Part shown: positions 1-8,696 of the stretch, piece after piece
Layout: each line of letters begins with the position of its first letter
Numbering within the stretch: the stretch's first letter is position 1
Origin: Brevibacillus humidisoli
GTDB taxonomy: Bacteria; Bacillota; Bacilli; Brevibacillales; Brevibacillaceae
DNA: 64,000 bases
Direction of reading: 5' to 3'
Assembly (NCBI RefSeq): GCF_020923435.1
Contig: NZ_CP087263.1
Span: forward strand, 2,313,970-2,377,969
The notes under the pieces: model-generated
The model's input: only the letters and a program-made list of their open reading frames with translations
The model's database searches: none
Told to the model about the DNA's origin: nothing
Position numbers and translations under genes: made by a program

Positions 1-1
1 A

Positions 2-1429
2 GGCGGACGAGACAGCTATCACCCCAAGATGCTCACCAAAATCATCATCTATGCCTACACCCAGCGCATCTACTCTTCTCGCCAGATTGCCAAGGCCGTC
101 CGTGAAAACATAATGTTCATGTGGATCGCAGGCAGACAACGTCCGGACTTCCGCACCATCAACCGCTTTCGCTCGGAACGAATGAAACCCGTACTGGAGA
201 CTGTGTTTACCGCCATTCTTCAATTCTTGGTCGAGGAGAATTACGTGCAGCTGGAGCATTACTTTGTGGACGGTACCAAGATCGAAGCCAATGCGAATCG
301 GTATACGTTTGTTTGGGGAAAGGCTGTCGTCAAGCACAAAGCCAAGCTCCAGGAGAAAGTGAAGACCTTGTTTGCCACCATTGAGGAAGCCGAAAAGCAA
401 GAAGAAGGAGCGCACGGGGGCCAAGATCTTCGCGAGCTGGGCGAGTCCTCTACCCTCACAAGTGAAAAGCTGGAGCATGCCGTCAAGCAATTGGAGGAAC
501 GCCTGCAGGAGAAGCCAAAAGACAAGCCACTAAAGAAGGCGGTTCGCACCATCCGCAAAGACCTGCTTCCTCGCCTCCAAAAGTATGAAACACATGAGAA
601 GATACTAGGCACTCGAAATAGTTACAGCAAAACGGACCCTGACGCTACCTTTATGCGAATGAAGGAAGACCACATGCGAAACGGCCAGCTCAAACCTGGC
701 TACAATGTGCAGATTGGCACCGAAAATCAATTCATTGTCGGCTACAGTGTGCATCAGCGGCCGACCGATACGCGCTGCTTTATCCCTCATCTTGAAAAAG
801 TAAAGGCGCAGATCGGAAAGCTACCGAGAAGCGTCATCGCAGATGCGGGTTATGGCGGCGAAGAGAATTATGACTATCTCGAACAAAACGAAGTCGAAGC
901 CATCGTCAAATACAGCACGTATCACCGCGAAAAAAGCAAGGCATGGCAAAGGGACATCAGCAAGATCGACAACTGGACGTATAACAGTGAGCAAGATACG
1001 TGGACATGCGCAGCGGGGCAAACCCTCCATTTCCGAAGAGAGAGCAAGGAGAAAACGGAAAGTGGATACGAAATCGTGTACCGTCATTACAGAAGCGCCG
1101 GTTGCGAGGACTGTCCGTTGAAGTCTCAGTGTACGAAAGCCCAAGGCAATCGCGAAGTCAAAGTCAGCATGAAGTATTTGCGGCTAAAGAACCAAGCAAA
1201 GCAGAAGCTCCGCAGCGAAGAAGGGTATGCCCTGGCAGTGAGGCGCATGATTGAGCCGGAGCCCGTGTTTGGTGCTATGAAGAACAATCGAGGGTTCAAA
1301 AGGTTCCTGCTTCGAGGCTTACCGAAAGTAAGTCTGGAGGTCGGGTGGCTTTCCCTTGCCCACAATTTGCTCAAGAAGGCTGCAGTGGACGCCCAAAGAC
1401 AAGGAGCTAAGCGAGAACAGGTCGCTTAG
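2..1429 (+). CDS. IS1182-family transposase, 5' end outside the window
   Basis: DDE transposase of an IS1182-type insertion sequence; it would cut and join the ends of its own element. The reading frame is open to the left edge and the residues before the first ATG (29) fit the family pattern SYHPKMLTK, so the true start lies upstream. Likely catalytic acidic residues sit in YFVDGTKIEAN, VIADAGYGG and MIEPEPVFGAMK, in that order. A Lys/Glu-rich coiled stretch separates the first two, as is usual in the family, and a cysteine-rich patch (CEDCPLKSQC) precedes the last. The C-terminus looks complete. The protein is clearly different from the neighbouring transposase on the other strand. Whether the element is active cannot be judged because its left end is not in the window. 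Confidence 0.9.
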   Translation, partial: GGRDSYHPKMLTKIIIYAYTQRIYSSRQIAKAVRENIMFMWIAGRQRPDFRTINRFRSERMKPVLETVFTAILQFLVEENYVQLEHYFVDGTKIEANANRYTFVWGKAVVKHKAKLQEKVKTLFATIEEAEKQEEGAHGGQDLRELGESSTLTSEKLEHAVKQLEERLQEKPKDKPLKKAVRTIRKDLLPRLQKYETHEKILGTRNSYSKTDPDATFMRMKEDHMRNGQLKPGYNVQIGTENQFIVGYSVHQRPTDTRCFIPHLEKVKAQIGKLPRSVIADAGYGGEENYDYLEQNEVEAIVKYSTYHREKSKAWQRDISKIDNWTYNSEQDTWTCAAGQTLHFRRESKEKTESGYEIVYRHYRSAGCEDCPLKSQCTKAQGNREVKVSMKYLRLKNQAKQKLRSEEGYALAVRRMIEPEPVFGAMKNNRGFKRFLLRGLPKVSLEVGWLSLAHNLLKKAAVDAQRQGAKREQVA

Positions 1430-1446
1430 CTCCTTTGTTTTTTGTT
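1403..1446 (+). terminator. Rho-independent terminator of the first transposase gene
   Basis: Perfect 11-bp arms GGAGCTAAGCG and CGCTTAGCTCC (1403-1413 and 1423-1433) with a 9-nt loop, followed by a T-rich tract. The 3' arm contains the transposase stop codon (1427-1429). Confidence 0.8.
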
Positions 1447-1498
1447 TCTTCCGAGACTTATCTAATTTTTTTTCTGATGAGGTCGTTCCTAAGTTTAC

Positions 1499-1513
1499 TT
1501 TTGGGACACCCTC
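1499..1513. repeat. Possible IS terminal repeat
   Basis: TTTTGGGACACCCTC resembles terminal inverted repeats of IS1182-type elements. It lies between the two transposase genes and could be the right end of either. No matching inverted copy was found near 2960-3100, which favours the first element, whose left end is outside the window. Confidence 0.4.
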
Positions 1514-1514
1514 T

Positions 1515-2960
1515 TCAGATTGCTGACAAACTCCCTCGCTGAACTAACAGCAGAGGGAGTTTGTTTAATAATTTGATGAAAATACCGAAGGTGTTTTGAT
1601 CCTTCACCTTTTGGCGACCTGATTTCCATAGCCAGGTCGCCATTTTTTTCAGGTTCATGGCAGCGAAAACAAGCATCGCCTGCATCGTGACCTTCTCCAG
1701 TCCTCGTAAGGTCGTCCAACGCATGCCATGCTTTTCCTTCATATCAGCGAATACACGTTCAATCGTTTCTTTCCGTTGGCTATAGATCTGTTTGTTTTCC
1801 TCGGTATGCCGGAGGTGGTCTACCTCTTCGAGGTAATCAGCCCAGATGTGGCGACTCACTCTCTTTGTGTAGTCTTTACTTTCCGTGCATTGTTTCAAAA
1901 ACGGACAACTTCGGCAAACTTGAGAATTTGATCGATAGATACGGTACCCATCCTTGTTTGTTGTCTCATATGTTAAGATTTGCTCGTTCGGGCAGATGTA
2001 GCAGTCGAAATATTCATCATACACATATTCGTACTTTTTAAAAAAACCTTCTTTGGTGCGTGGTCTTGTGTAGGGCATAACGGGGCGAATCTGGTCATCA
2101 ATCAGTGTTTTACTGATGTAAGGCGTCTTGTATCCGGAGTCCACCGCCACAGCCTGAGGTTGTTCGAACGTCTGTCGCACTTGATTCAAAACATCCTCAA
2201 AAACCTGACTGTCATGCACATTGCCTGGCGTTACCTTTGCGCCAAGCACAAATCCATTTCGATCACATGCCGTATGAAAACTATAGGCAAATACACGTTC
2301 CTTTTCCCCCTTTACAAACAATCCGCAATCCGGGTCAGTTGTGCTGACCTTCACCTCCTTCTTCGAAGTTTCTGTCTTTTTTTCAAGGGGCTTCTTTCCA
2401 TGTGCAATACGATCCTGATTGATTTCTTCGTCCAGTAGCTCTTGATATTTCTTGGCTTGTTCTTCAACGATTTCTTTCACGTATTTATGCTTATTCGCAC
2501 TGGCTTTTACATGCGTAGCATCGATGAAAAGCACGTCAGGCTTCACGAATCCATGATGTACCGCCTCTTCCAATATTCGAAGGAAGATCGACTCGAAGAG
2601 TTGAGTATTCCGAAAACGGCGAACATAGTTCTTGCCTAGGGTCGTGAAATGGGGAATGGGCTGACTGAAGTCATAGCCAATGAACCACCGATAGGCAACA
2701 TTGGTTTCGATCTCTTTAATCGTTTGTCGCATGGAACGAATACCAAAAAGATATTGGATGAGAGCAATTTTGACTAAGACTACAGGGTCAACACTGGGTC
2801 TGCCGTTGTCATGACAGTAGAGGCTTTCCACTAAGTCATAGATGAATGAAAAGTCGATTGCATTTTCGATTTTTCTTACGAGATGATCTTTTGGCACCAA
2901 CTCATCTAACGAGAATGCAGATATCTGATAACGGCCTTCGGCCTGTTGCTTATTAAGCAT
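1515..2960 (-). CDS. IS1182-family transposase (second element)
   Basis: A 481-residue DDE transposase. The start is the ATG at 2960, behind GGAGGTGG; an in-frame upstream extension to 3014 has no ribosome site. The N-terminal domain carries the family signature (SAFSLDELVPKDHLVRKI, GRPSVDPVVLVKIALIQYLF). Likely catalytic residues are in LFIDATHVKASANKH, VAVDSGYK and ETIERVFADMKEKHG. A CRSCPFLKQC cysteine motif precedes the last motif. Base composition is visibly more AT-rich than the flanking chromosome. A 12-bp perfect hairpin (1526-1564) sits inside the last codons. The exact element ends were not identified. It is a full-length gene and may be functional. Confidence 0.9.
   Translation of the reverse strand: MLNKQQAEGRYQISAFSLDELVPKDHLVRKIENAIDFSFIYDLVESLYCHDNGRPSVDPVVLVKIALIQYLFGIRSMRQTIKEIETNVAYRWFIGYDFSQPIPHFTTLGKNYVRRFRNTQLFESIFLRILEEAVHHGFVKPDVLFIDATHVKASANKHKYVKEIVEEQAKKYQELLDEEINQDRIAHGKKPLEKKTETSKKEVKVSTTDPDCGLFVKGEKERVFAYSFHTACDRNGFVLGAKVTPGNVHDSQVFEDVLNQVRQTFEQPQAVAVDSGYKTPYISKTLIDDQIRPVMPYTRPRTKEGFFKKYEYVYDEYFDCYICPNEQILTYETTNKDGYRIYRSNSQVCRSCPFLKQCTESKDYTKRVSRHIWADYLEEVDHLRHTEENKQIYSQRKETIERVFADMKEKHGMRWTTLRGLEKVTMQAMLVFAAMNLKKMATWLWKSGRQKVKDQNTFGIFIKLLNKLPLLLVQRGSLSAI
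1526..1564. repeat. Inverted repeat at the 3' end of the second transposase gene
   Basis: ACAAACTCCCTC and GAGGGAGTTTGT form perfect 12-bp arms at 1526-1537 and 1553-1564. It could shield the transposase from read-through transcription or be part of the element end. Confidence 0.6.
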
Positions 2961-3017
2961 AATGCCACCTCCAAAAATAACTATTGAAAACGTAACATGT
3001 TCTATATTCAACAAAAA

Positions 3018-3059
3018 AGCCTGCAGACCCTGTTCCTTACGGAACTTTGTCTACAGGCT
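3018..3059. repeat. Imperfect inverted repeat upstream of the second transposase
   Basis: Arms AGCCTGCAGAC and GTCTACAGGCT with an inner GTTCC/GGAAC pair. It lies in the transposase leader; it may be a terminator or regulatory hairpin, or part of the element's left end. Confidence 0.5.
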
Positions 3060-3061
3060 GA

Positions 3062-3092
3062 AAGAACCGAGTTTTGTCGGTTCTTTTTTTCA
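3062..3092 (+). terminator. Rho-independent terminator with no gene to its left
   Basis: Arms AAGAACCGA and TCGGTTCTT around a 6-nt loop, followed by a run of T on the + strand. No + strand gene ends here, so it probably belonged to a host gene split or displaced by the IS insertion, or shields the IS. Confidence 0.6.
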
Positions 3093-3163
3093 TGCCGATG
3101 AGTTTATCCGTGTACCGTACTATACCGCCTGCGGAAGATTTCTCTCCCAGAGAGCAAGCACGC

Positions 3164-3352
3164 TTACCGCAGTCTCTTGATCTTACCTTGTTGATACCGG
3201 TACATTCCCAACATGTCCTTGCTGATCCGGTTTACCTTATGAAAGGAATCAAACATTTGGTCCAGCGTTTCCACTAATTCCCTCACTTCACTTACTTTCC
3301 CGCGAATCCCATCAACGTGATAGAGCAGCTTCTTGCCGTTTAAGAAAGGCAC
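3164..3352 (-). CDS. Small conserved-looking protein of unknown function
   Basis: A 62-residue protein (MPFLNGKKLLYHVDGIRGKV...). The GTG at 3352 is chosen because AGGAGG lies 9 nt upstream; an alternative GTG at 3364 overlaps that site. Mostly charged and helical (VSEVRELVETLDQMFDSF), no signal peptide or membrane segment. It follows the carbon-nitrogen hydrolase gene on the same strand. I do not recognise the family. The good ribosome site and sensible codon use support a real gene. Confidence 0.5.
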   Translation of the reverse strand: MPFLNGKKLLYHVDGIRGKVSEVRELVETLDQMFDSFHKVNRISKDMLGMYRYQQGKIKRLR

Positions 3353-3462
3353 TCTGTCTCCCACCTCCTGTGCAACCTTCTTTTGTTACACCGTATGCGC
3401 AACGAGAAAGGAGTGGGAAAATGAATAGCTTGGTGAGAACGCCCATTTTTTTCTGCCCGCCA

Positions 3463-4266
3463 TTACTCGCCGATATACAAAGCCGGACGTCGATCGGAAA
3501 AGATCGGAATCCGCCCGCGCACCTCGTCCACCAAGGACAAATCGATTTGCGCTTGCACCACCTCTTCTTCTTCTCCCGCTTCCACGACAATCTCTCCCCA
3601 AGGGTCGATGATCATCGAATGCCCGCAAAACTGCGTTTTTCCGCCGGTACCGACGCGGTTGCAGGCGACGACGTACATCTGATTTTCAATGGCCCGCGCG
3701 ATCAACAGCTGTCGCCAGTGATGCAGCCGCGGATGCGGCCACTGTGCCGAAACGAACAGCACTTTTGCCCCTTTCAGCGCGTAGGTCCGAACCCATTCGG
3801 GGAAACGGATGTCGTAGCAGATCACGGAACCGGCGAGATGACCGTCCAACTGATATAACCCTTCCGTATCACCAGCTGCCAGGTACTTATCTTCATTCAT
3901 CAGCCGAAACAGGTGGGCTTTGGCATAACGCCCGATCAACTCACCCTGTCGATCAAACACATAGGTGGTATTGTACACCTTCTCCCTAACGCGCTCAGCA
4001 ATGGAACCACCGACAACAAAGCCTCCCAAGCAGTTTGCTGTATCTCCCAGCAGTGCTTGGGCTGAAGCCCCGCCTTCGTCCGCAATCTCGTCAAGACGAT
4101 GCAGATCATAGGCCGTATCCCACAATTCCGGGAGGAGCAGTACATCGGTACGCTCCCCCCGACCCTGCAGTGACTGGACCATCTCCAGCATTTTGGCGCG
4201 ATTCTGCTCAGGTTGTCCATATGCCACATCCATCTGCAATATGGCAACATTCCATCGGTCTGTCAT
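3463..4266 (-). CDS. Carbon-nitrogen (nitrilase-superfamily) hydrolase
   Basis: A 267-residue single-domain amidohydrolase, the usual length for omega-amidase/MtnU-like enzymes, which cleave amides of small dicarboxylic or keto acids in the cytoplasm. The catalytic triad is visible: Glu47 (LLLPELWDTAYD), Lys116 (YAKAHLF) and Cys150 (VICYDIRFPEW). The ATG at 4266 has GAGGGGG just upstream. The substrate cannot be read from sequence: omega-amidase (alpha-ketoglutaramate) in methionine salvage is the closest guess, but no salvage genes are nearby. Confidence 0.88.
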   Translation of the reverse strand: MTDRWNVAILQMDVAYGQPEQNRAKMLEMVQSLQGRGERTDVLLLPELWDTAYDLHRLDEIADEGGASAQALLGDTANCLGGFVVGGSIAERVREKVYNTTYVFDRQGELIGRYAKAHLFRLMNEDKYLAAGDTEGLYQLDGHLAGSVICYDIRFPEWVRTYALKGAKVLFVSAQWPHPRLHHWRQLLIARAIENQMYVVACNRVGTGGKTQFCGHSMIIDPWGEIVVEAGEEEEVVQAQIDLSLVDEVRGRIPIFSDRRPALYIGE

Positions 4267-4371
4267 CTTTCATCCCCCTCTTCTCTGTAGCATTCGTCGT
4301 TCGTGTTCCTGTCCAAAGCTTGAAGTCTATCCGTTATCATCGTAGCTGCAAGACAGATCGCATGCAAGCAA

Positions 4372-4397
4372 AACAAAAAGAGGAGCAAACCTCCTCT
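4372..4397 (-). terminator. Terminator of the LysM gene
   Basis: On the minus strand AGAGGAG-GTTTG-CTCCTCT is followed by TTTTTG, about 20 nt past the LysM stop codon. Confidence 0.8.
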
Positions 4398-4415
4398 CTC
4401 TGCTTGTGTTATCGA

Positions 4416-4715
4416 TTATCGCTGTTGTTCCAGGCGGGCTACGCGACGATTTAAATTTTCAACCCGTTGGTCCAGGCGATCGACACGCCTTTGCAGGCGA
4501 TCTACCTGGCGCTCCAATCGCTCTACCCGCCCCTGCAAGTTGTTGTCAGGTCTGGGGGGTCTAGAGTCAGGTCTTGTGGGGATATAAAGCGTCTGTCCCG
4601 GATAGACGAGAAAAGGCGGGGTCAAACGATTGACACGGATCAATTCTGAAACCGTCACTCCAAAACGGGCAGCGATCGAATTCAGCGTGTCCCCAGGTCT
4701 CACCACATAATTCAC
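4416..4715 (-). CDS. LysM-domain protein with C-terminal coiled coil
   Basis: A 99-residue protein. Residues 1-46 form one LysM module (YVVRPGDTLNSIAARFGV ... PGQTLYIP), which binds peptidoglycan or spore cortex glycan. A Pro/Arg linker follows, and residues 60-99 are a regular heptad coiled coil (VERLERQVDRLQRRVDRLDQ). There is no signal peptide. The GTG start at 4715 follows GGGAGG. LysM at the extreme N-terminus without an export signal is typical of spore-envelope morphogenesis proteins made in the mother cell. That role is inference. Confidence 0.8.
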   Translation of the reverse strand: MNYVVRPGDTLNSIAARFGVTVSELIRVNRLTPPFLVYPGQTLYIPTRPDSRPPRPDNNLQGRVERLERQVDRLQRRVDRLDQRVENLNRRVARLEQQR

Positions 4716-4833
4716 AACGCTTCCTCCCTTGGCCAGTATTCGCTAATACCGTATGCATAGGCAGGAAGGAAGGTATCAGCATCAACCTAGTGACACCAGC
4801 ATTTGGACGTTGACCCACAGTTCTCTTACCCGT

Positions 4834-6360
4834 TTACTTGAATACCGGTTCGGCAAACTGCGACAGCTTTTCCAGTGAGCTTTTGTCTACATCAGCATGC
4901 AGACTGTTGCCGTGTGCATCCATCGTCACAATTGCGGCAAATCCTTTGACACGCAGATGCCACATCGCTTCCGGAATACCAAATTCCATGAAATCGACGC
5001 CTTCTACTTCTTCGATACAGTCGGCATAGTACTGTGCGGCACCACCGATGGCATTGAGGTAGACAGCGCCATGTTCCTTCAGTGCCTGCAGTGTCTTAGG
5101 TCCCATGCCACCCTTGCCGATCACAGCGCGAATGCCAAACTTCTTAATAATATCGCCTTGATACGGCTCCTCGCGAATGCTGGTGGTTGGTCCAGCAGCT
5201 TTCACGTGCCAACAGCCTTCCTCGTCTTTCAGCATGACCGGGCCACAGTGATAGATTACACCGCCATTGAGATCAACCGGACAATCGTGGTCCATCAAGT
5301 ATTTGTGCAGGGCGTCACGGCCCGTGTGCATCAAGCCATTGATGACAACAACATCGCCCACTTTTAGACTGCGAATTTGTTCTTCGCTGATCGGCGCTTC
5401 CAGTACTACTTGGCGACGCTCTTCGGTTGAGTGCCCGCTCTCCTCTACTTCCATGGGGACTGGTTCGTCTTTGTACAGGTATTGTTTAATCTCCCCGGTT
5501 GTCGCATCAAGACGCACTCCCTGCCGACGAAACGCCCAGCAGTTGTACGCGACGGAGACGAAGAAACTGGCCGGCAGTCGGTTTTCTACACCGATTTTAC
5601 AGCCCAGCAGCGTGGTATTGCCGCCAAATCCCATCGTTCCAATGCCCAGCTTGTTGGCCGATTCCATGATATAAGCTTCCAATTCAGCCAGTTCTGGGTG
5701 AGGATTGGTGTCATCGACCCGGCGGAACAACTGATGTTTCGCTAGAGCATATCCGGAAGTGCGGTCTCCGCCGATGCCGACGCCGATGAACCCGGCACTG
5801 CATCCCTGGCCCTGTGCCTGGTAAACAGCGTGCAGGATGCACTTGCGGATGCCATCCAGATCGCGTCCCGCTCTGCCCAAGCCTTCCAACTCACAGGGGA
5901 GGGAATACTGGATGTTTTTGTTCTCACAGCCGCCCCCTTTTAGGATGAGACGGATTTCAACTTCATCTTCTTCCCACTGTTCAAAGTGGATGACTGGTGT
6001 CCCGGGACCGAGGTTGTTTCCGGAGTTGTCGCCGGTTAACGAGTCGACTGAATTGGGGCGAAGCTTACCCGCTTTTGTCGCCTCTGCGATGGCTTCGTGA
6101 ATCGCTTTTTTCATCACCAATTGGTTGACCCCAACCGGTGTCTTGATCTCAAAGGTCGGCATTCCTGTATCCTGACAGATCGGCGACAGATTCTCCTCCG
6201 CCATGTTGATGTTCTGTGCAATCGTCGAGAGAGACAAAGCCGATCTCGTCCCCGCATCTTCCCGCCGCTTTGCTTCATTAATGGTACGACGAACGTCAGG
6301 CGGCAGATTGGTTGACGTTTCCACAATCAAATCATAGATGCTCTGTTTCAGTTTCTCCAT
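4834..6360 (-). CDS. fumA: Fumarate hydratase, class I (iron-sulfur)
   Basis: A 508-residue class I fumarase with alpha and beta parts fused, interconverting fumarate and L-malate in the TCA cycle. Cys62 (SPICQDTG) and Cys187 (GQGCSAGFIGVGIGGDR) are likely [4Fe-4S] ligands, with the third probably Cys254 (TTLLGCKIG). The beta half carries GLMHTGRDALHKYL and the GPTTSIREEPYQG motif. The start is the ATG at 6360. Bacillus subtilis relies on a class II enzyme (CitG); an oxygen-sensitive class I form here fits the Brevibacillus type. It stands alone with its own promoter. Confidence 0.93.
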   Translation of the reverse strand: MEKLKQSIYDLIVETSTNLPPDVRRTINEAKRREDAGTRSALSLSTIAQNINMAEENLSPICQDTGMPTFEIKTPVGVNQLVMKKAIHEAIAEATKAGKLRPNSVDSLTGDNSGNNLGPGTPVIHFEQWEEDEVEIRLILKGGGCENKNIQYSLPCELEGLGRAGRDLDGIRKCILHAVYQAQGQGCSAGFIGVGIGGDRTSGYALAKHQLFRRVDDTNPHPELAELEAYIMESANKLGIGTMGFGGNTTLLGCKIGVENRLPASFFVSVAYNCWAFRRQGVRLDATTGEIKQYLYKDEPVPMEVEESGHSTEERRQVVLEAPISEEQIRSLKVGDVVVINGLMHTGRDALHKYLMDHDCPVDLNGGVIYHCGPVMLKDEEGCWHVKAAGPTTSIREEPYQGDIIKKFGIRAVIGKGGMGPKTLQALKEHGAVYLNAIGGAAQYYADCIEEVEGVDFMEFGIPEAMWHLRVKGFAAIVTMDAHGNSLHADVDKSSLEKLSQFAEPVFK

Positions 6361-6408
6361 CTATTTCGCCCCTTTTCAACGAAATGAGTCTATTCCTAAA
6401 CCGTATTC

Positions 6409-6417
6409 ATTATAGCA
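6409..6417 (-). promoter_or_regulatory. Extended -10 promoter of fumA
   Basis: TGCTATAAT on the minus strand is a perfect -10 with the TGn extension, about 50 nt upstream of the fumA start. No good -35 box is seen, as expected for extended -10 promoters. The rest of 6361-6612 shows no gene. Confidence 0.55.
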
Positions 6418-6621
6418 CATCATGGCTGGGGTGTACGAGAACCCCGGCTATGAAACAGATACTCACCTCGTTCCGTCTAACTGGTAGAACAAGGAACAGA
6501 GCCTATCAATCTACTGTGCATGCCAACCTGTTGTGTGCTAAGATGGGAAGGTGCGCTTCTCTGCCTTTTCATCCGGACGAAAAGATAGACAGAAACACGA
6601 TGAAGAAAGGAAGTGGCCGCT

Positions 6622-7311
6622 ATGGAACTTCTCGATCTAAACGCGACATCGGTCCTCTGCGGTCTGGCCGTTGTTTTGATGACTGCCTTTATTCGCCTGC
6701 ACTGGCCGTTTCGTTTTCAATATATAGGGTCTATGTTTCGACGCAAACCGGATCGACTCATGCGTTGGCTGGAAGCTTCTTATCGGAAAAACCGATCCCG
6801 ATCGGTTGCCATGCTAGATAAGTCGACTCACGAAATCATGTCCGGCAATTACGAGCAGGCGGAACAATGCGTCGCCGAGGGGCTTGCTCTCTGCAAGAAT
6901 TCACCGACGCTGTTTCACCAAGCGATGATCCATTACCTGTTTTACAATCTCTCAACCATCTACTTCTATCAGGGAAAGTATAAAGACGCATTAGAAGTGG
7001 CCTTTCGCGTCTTTGAGCGTGACAACCGGCTGTTTAACGCGCTGGGGGTGATCATCTGCGCCTACGCCCGGATGGGGGAGGTACAAGGAGCATGGGAGAT
7101 GTATCAACTGCTGCCGCAAAAGCGTGTCCGGGTTGAACTACGCCTGTTCTGCCTAGCGGAGATTGAGGCGGCAAAAGGCGATTACGGCAGAGCGGTTCAC
7201 TACCTGCACCGTCTGATCGGACAGCATTACTTCATGACGATGCACTTGAATCATGAGCAAATCGAAAAGCGAATCAGTGAATGGACAAAAGCCTCATCCC
7301 ACGTCGGATGA
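6622..7311 (+). CDS. Membrane-anchored TPR-type protein of unknown function
   Basis: A 229-residue protein. Residues 3-25 form one hydrophobic segment followed by a basic stretch (FRRKPDRLMRW), suggesting an N-terminal anchor with the rest in the cytoplasm. The remainder is built of helical pairs resembling tetratricopeptide repeats (GNYEQAEQCVAEGL, GKYKDALEVAFRVFERDNRLF, GDYGRAVHYLHRLI), which usually hold partner proteins. The ATG at 6622 is preferred over GTG 6613 because AAAGGAAG is correctly spaced from it. The stop codon lies inside the terminator stem. No neighbour suggests a partner. Confidence 0.7.
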   Translation: MELLDLNATSVLCGLAVVLMTAFIRLHWPFRFQYIGSMFRRKPDRLMRWLEASYRKNRSRSVAMLDKSTHEIMSGNYEQAEQCVAEGLALCKNSPTLFHQAMIHYLFYNLSTIYFYQGKYKDALEVAFRVFERDNRLFNALGVIICAYARMGEVQGAWEMYQLLPQKRVRVELRLFCLAEIEAAKGDYGRAVHYLHRLIGQHYFMTMHLNHEQIEKRISEWTKASSHVG

Positions 7312-7317
7312 GGCTTT
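7291..7317. terminator. Bidirectional terminator
   Basis: GCCTCATCC and GGATGAGGC (7291-7299, 7306-7314) with T-tracts on both strands, between two convergent genes. The TPR stop codon (7309-7311) is inside the 3' arm. Confidence 0.8.
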
Positions 7318-7318
7318 C

Positions 7319-8026
7319 TTAGTTGGATGGTTCTGTCAACGCCGCCGTTTCTTGTAGAATCCGTTCAAAGAAAGGGATAATCTCTCCTTTGAGGATCGGA
7401 CCATGACCCGTAGCCAACACTTCAATTGGCCAGTGAATAATCGCACGGAGCCCGGAGGCAAACGACTGCACTTGTTCCGGCTCCTGACTGTTCCATTTTT
7501 TCAAGAAGCGCAAAAAACTTTCCCTGCGTTCCGCTTCGAAACCCACTCCTCCCCCTAACGGGTCGCCAAAAAAGCAGAGATGATCTCCGATAAAACAGAC
7601 GCGGCTCTCTGGATCGAGGAAAGCGACAGAGCCTGCGGTGTGAGAGGGAAGATGCCGAAAATACAAAGGCGAGAGTTCGCCGCCTCTCCCCGTAAAGGTG
7701 TGTCCGAACAGGGTTTGCGAAAAGTCATCCAGTTCAAAGTAATCGTCCAAATGAATCCAGTTGTTGCGGGAGGGAAACAGTTCCACGTTGCCGATATGAT
7801 CAGGGTGACGATGCGTACAGTATACCTGCTCGATTTTATCCGGTGTGGCACCGATCTGCTGCAGCGCGCTTTGCAAATACGACCGGTGTTTGCGCAGGTT
7901 CGTGTCGATGAGGAGATAGGACTTGCCTTTTTGTACGACATAATTGTTGATGTAGCTCTTCCAGGACTCTTCGTATGTCAAAATAGCCCAAACATTGGGA
8001 GCAACTTGGTAGGTCACATTCGTCAA
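7319..8026 (-). CDS. MBL-fold metallo-hydrolase
   Basis: Metallo-beta-lactamase-fold enzyme of about 235 residues. The zinc motif HxHxDH is present as CTHRHPDHIGN, with later ligands in the LPSHTAGSVAF and GHGPILKG segments. The long frame begins at GTG 8074, but TTG 8026 is preceded by AGGAGAGG at good distance and starts just before the fold (TNVTYQVAPNVWAIL), so I take TTG as the start. Glyoxalase II, flavodiiron-like and quorum-quenching enzymes share this fold; the substrate is not predictable. Confidence 0.82.
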   Translation of the reverse strand: MTNVTYQVAPNVWAILTYEESWKSYINNYVVQKGKSYLLIDTNLRKHRSYLQSALQQIGATPDKIEQVYCTHRHPDHIGNVELFPSRNNWIHLDDYFELDDFSQTLFGHTFTGRGGELSPLYFRHLPSHTAGSVAFLDPESRVCFIGDHLCFFGDPLGGGVGFEAERRESFLRFLKKWNSQEPEQVQSFASGLRAIIHWPIEVLATGHGPILKGEIIPFFERILQETAALTEPSN

Positions 8027-8187
8027 ATTCGCATCCTCTCCTCTCCTTCGATTCCGATTGTCTGGGGCAAACACACCTTTACTGTGTGAATATCCGTCTC
8101 TTTCAACCGATTCCTCTACTTATTATACAACATTCTTTGGAAAAAGACTGTATCTGATCCAAACCATTTTGAAAATCGTCATACAAA

Positions 8188-8225
8188 ACGAAAAGCTTGT
8201 GCGTTTGGTGTGAGCGCACAAGCTT
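8188..8225 (-). terminator. Terminator of the carboxymuconolactone decarboxylase-like gene
   Basis: AAGCTTGTGCG and CGCACAAGCTT are perfect 11-bp arms (8193-8203, 8215-8225); on the minus strand TTTCGTTTTG follows. Confidence 0.8.
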
Positions 8226-8241
8226 GATCTGGCCATGGCCA

Positions 8242-8589
8242 TTACTGCAGGTTTTGTCTTTTCTCTTCCATCACTTCATTGATCAGAATCACCCCGTGTG
8301 ACATGGTAGCCCCTCCTCCATAAGCGCCTGCTACCGAAATCGTCTCGGCGATCTCTTTTTCCGTCGCCCCTTCATCCAGCGCGTTTTCCAAATGGTAGAC
8401 AATACAGTGTTCGTTTCCTGTGAACAGGGAGATCCCCAACGCCATCAGATGCTTGTATTTGGTGCTTACCTCTCCCGGCTGAAAACAGACATTGGTAAAC
8501 CGGTTGTAAGCATCTACTACCTCGGGCATCAGTTCTCCCAGCGAGTGCAGACCTTCACGGTATTGCTCCGCAAGATAATGTTCAGTCAA
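8242..8589 (-). CDS. Carboxymuconolactone decarboxylase (AhpD-like) family protein
   Basis: A 115-residue CMD-domain protein. The family motif appears as GNEHCIVYHLENALDEGATEKEIAETI, i.e. Glu-His-Cys-x3-His around residue 62. Only one cysteine is present, so the AhpD-type CxxC disulfide reductase chemistry is incomplete; single-Cys members form ring-shaped oligomers and are often of unknown function. Starts divergently from uvsE. No aromatic-degradation genes are nearby, so a true decarboxylase role is unlikely. Confidence 0.8.
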   Translation of the reverse strand: MTEHYLAEQYREGLHSLGELMPEVVDAYNRFTNVCFQPGEVSTKYKHLMALGISLFTGNEHCIVYHLENALDEGATEKEIAETISVAGAYGGGATMSHGVILINEVMEEKRQNLQ

Positions 8590-8696
8590 TGTGCTTCCCT
8601 CCTTTTATCGGCAATCTCTCCTCTATCTTCCCTCCGAACCGGCCAGTTCATGCGACGCAAACTGATCAATCCGGGGGATACTACCCAAAACGGCAG

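Noticed and set aside
8589-8696. Longer uvsE start at 8589
   Set aside because: It would overlap the start of the divergent gene and has no ribosome site; the conserved protein begins near 8697-8712.
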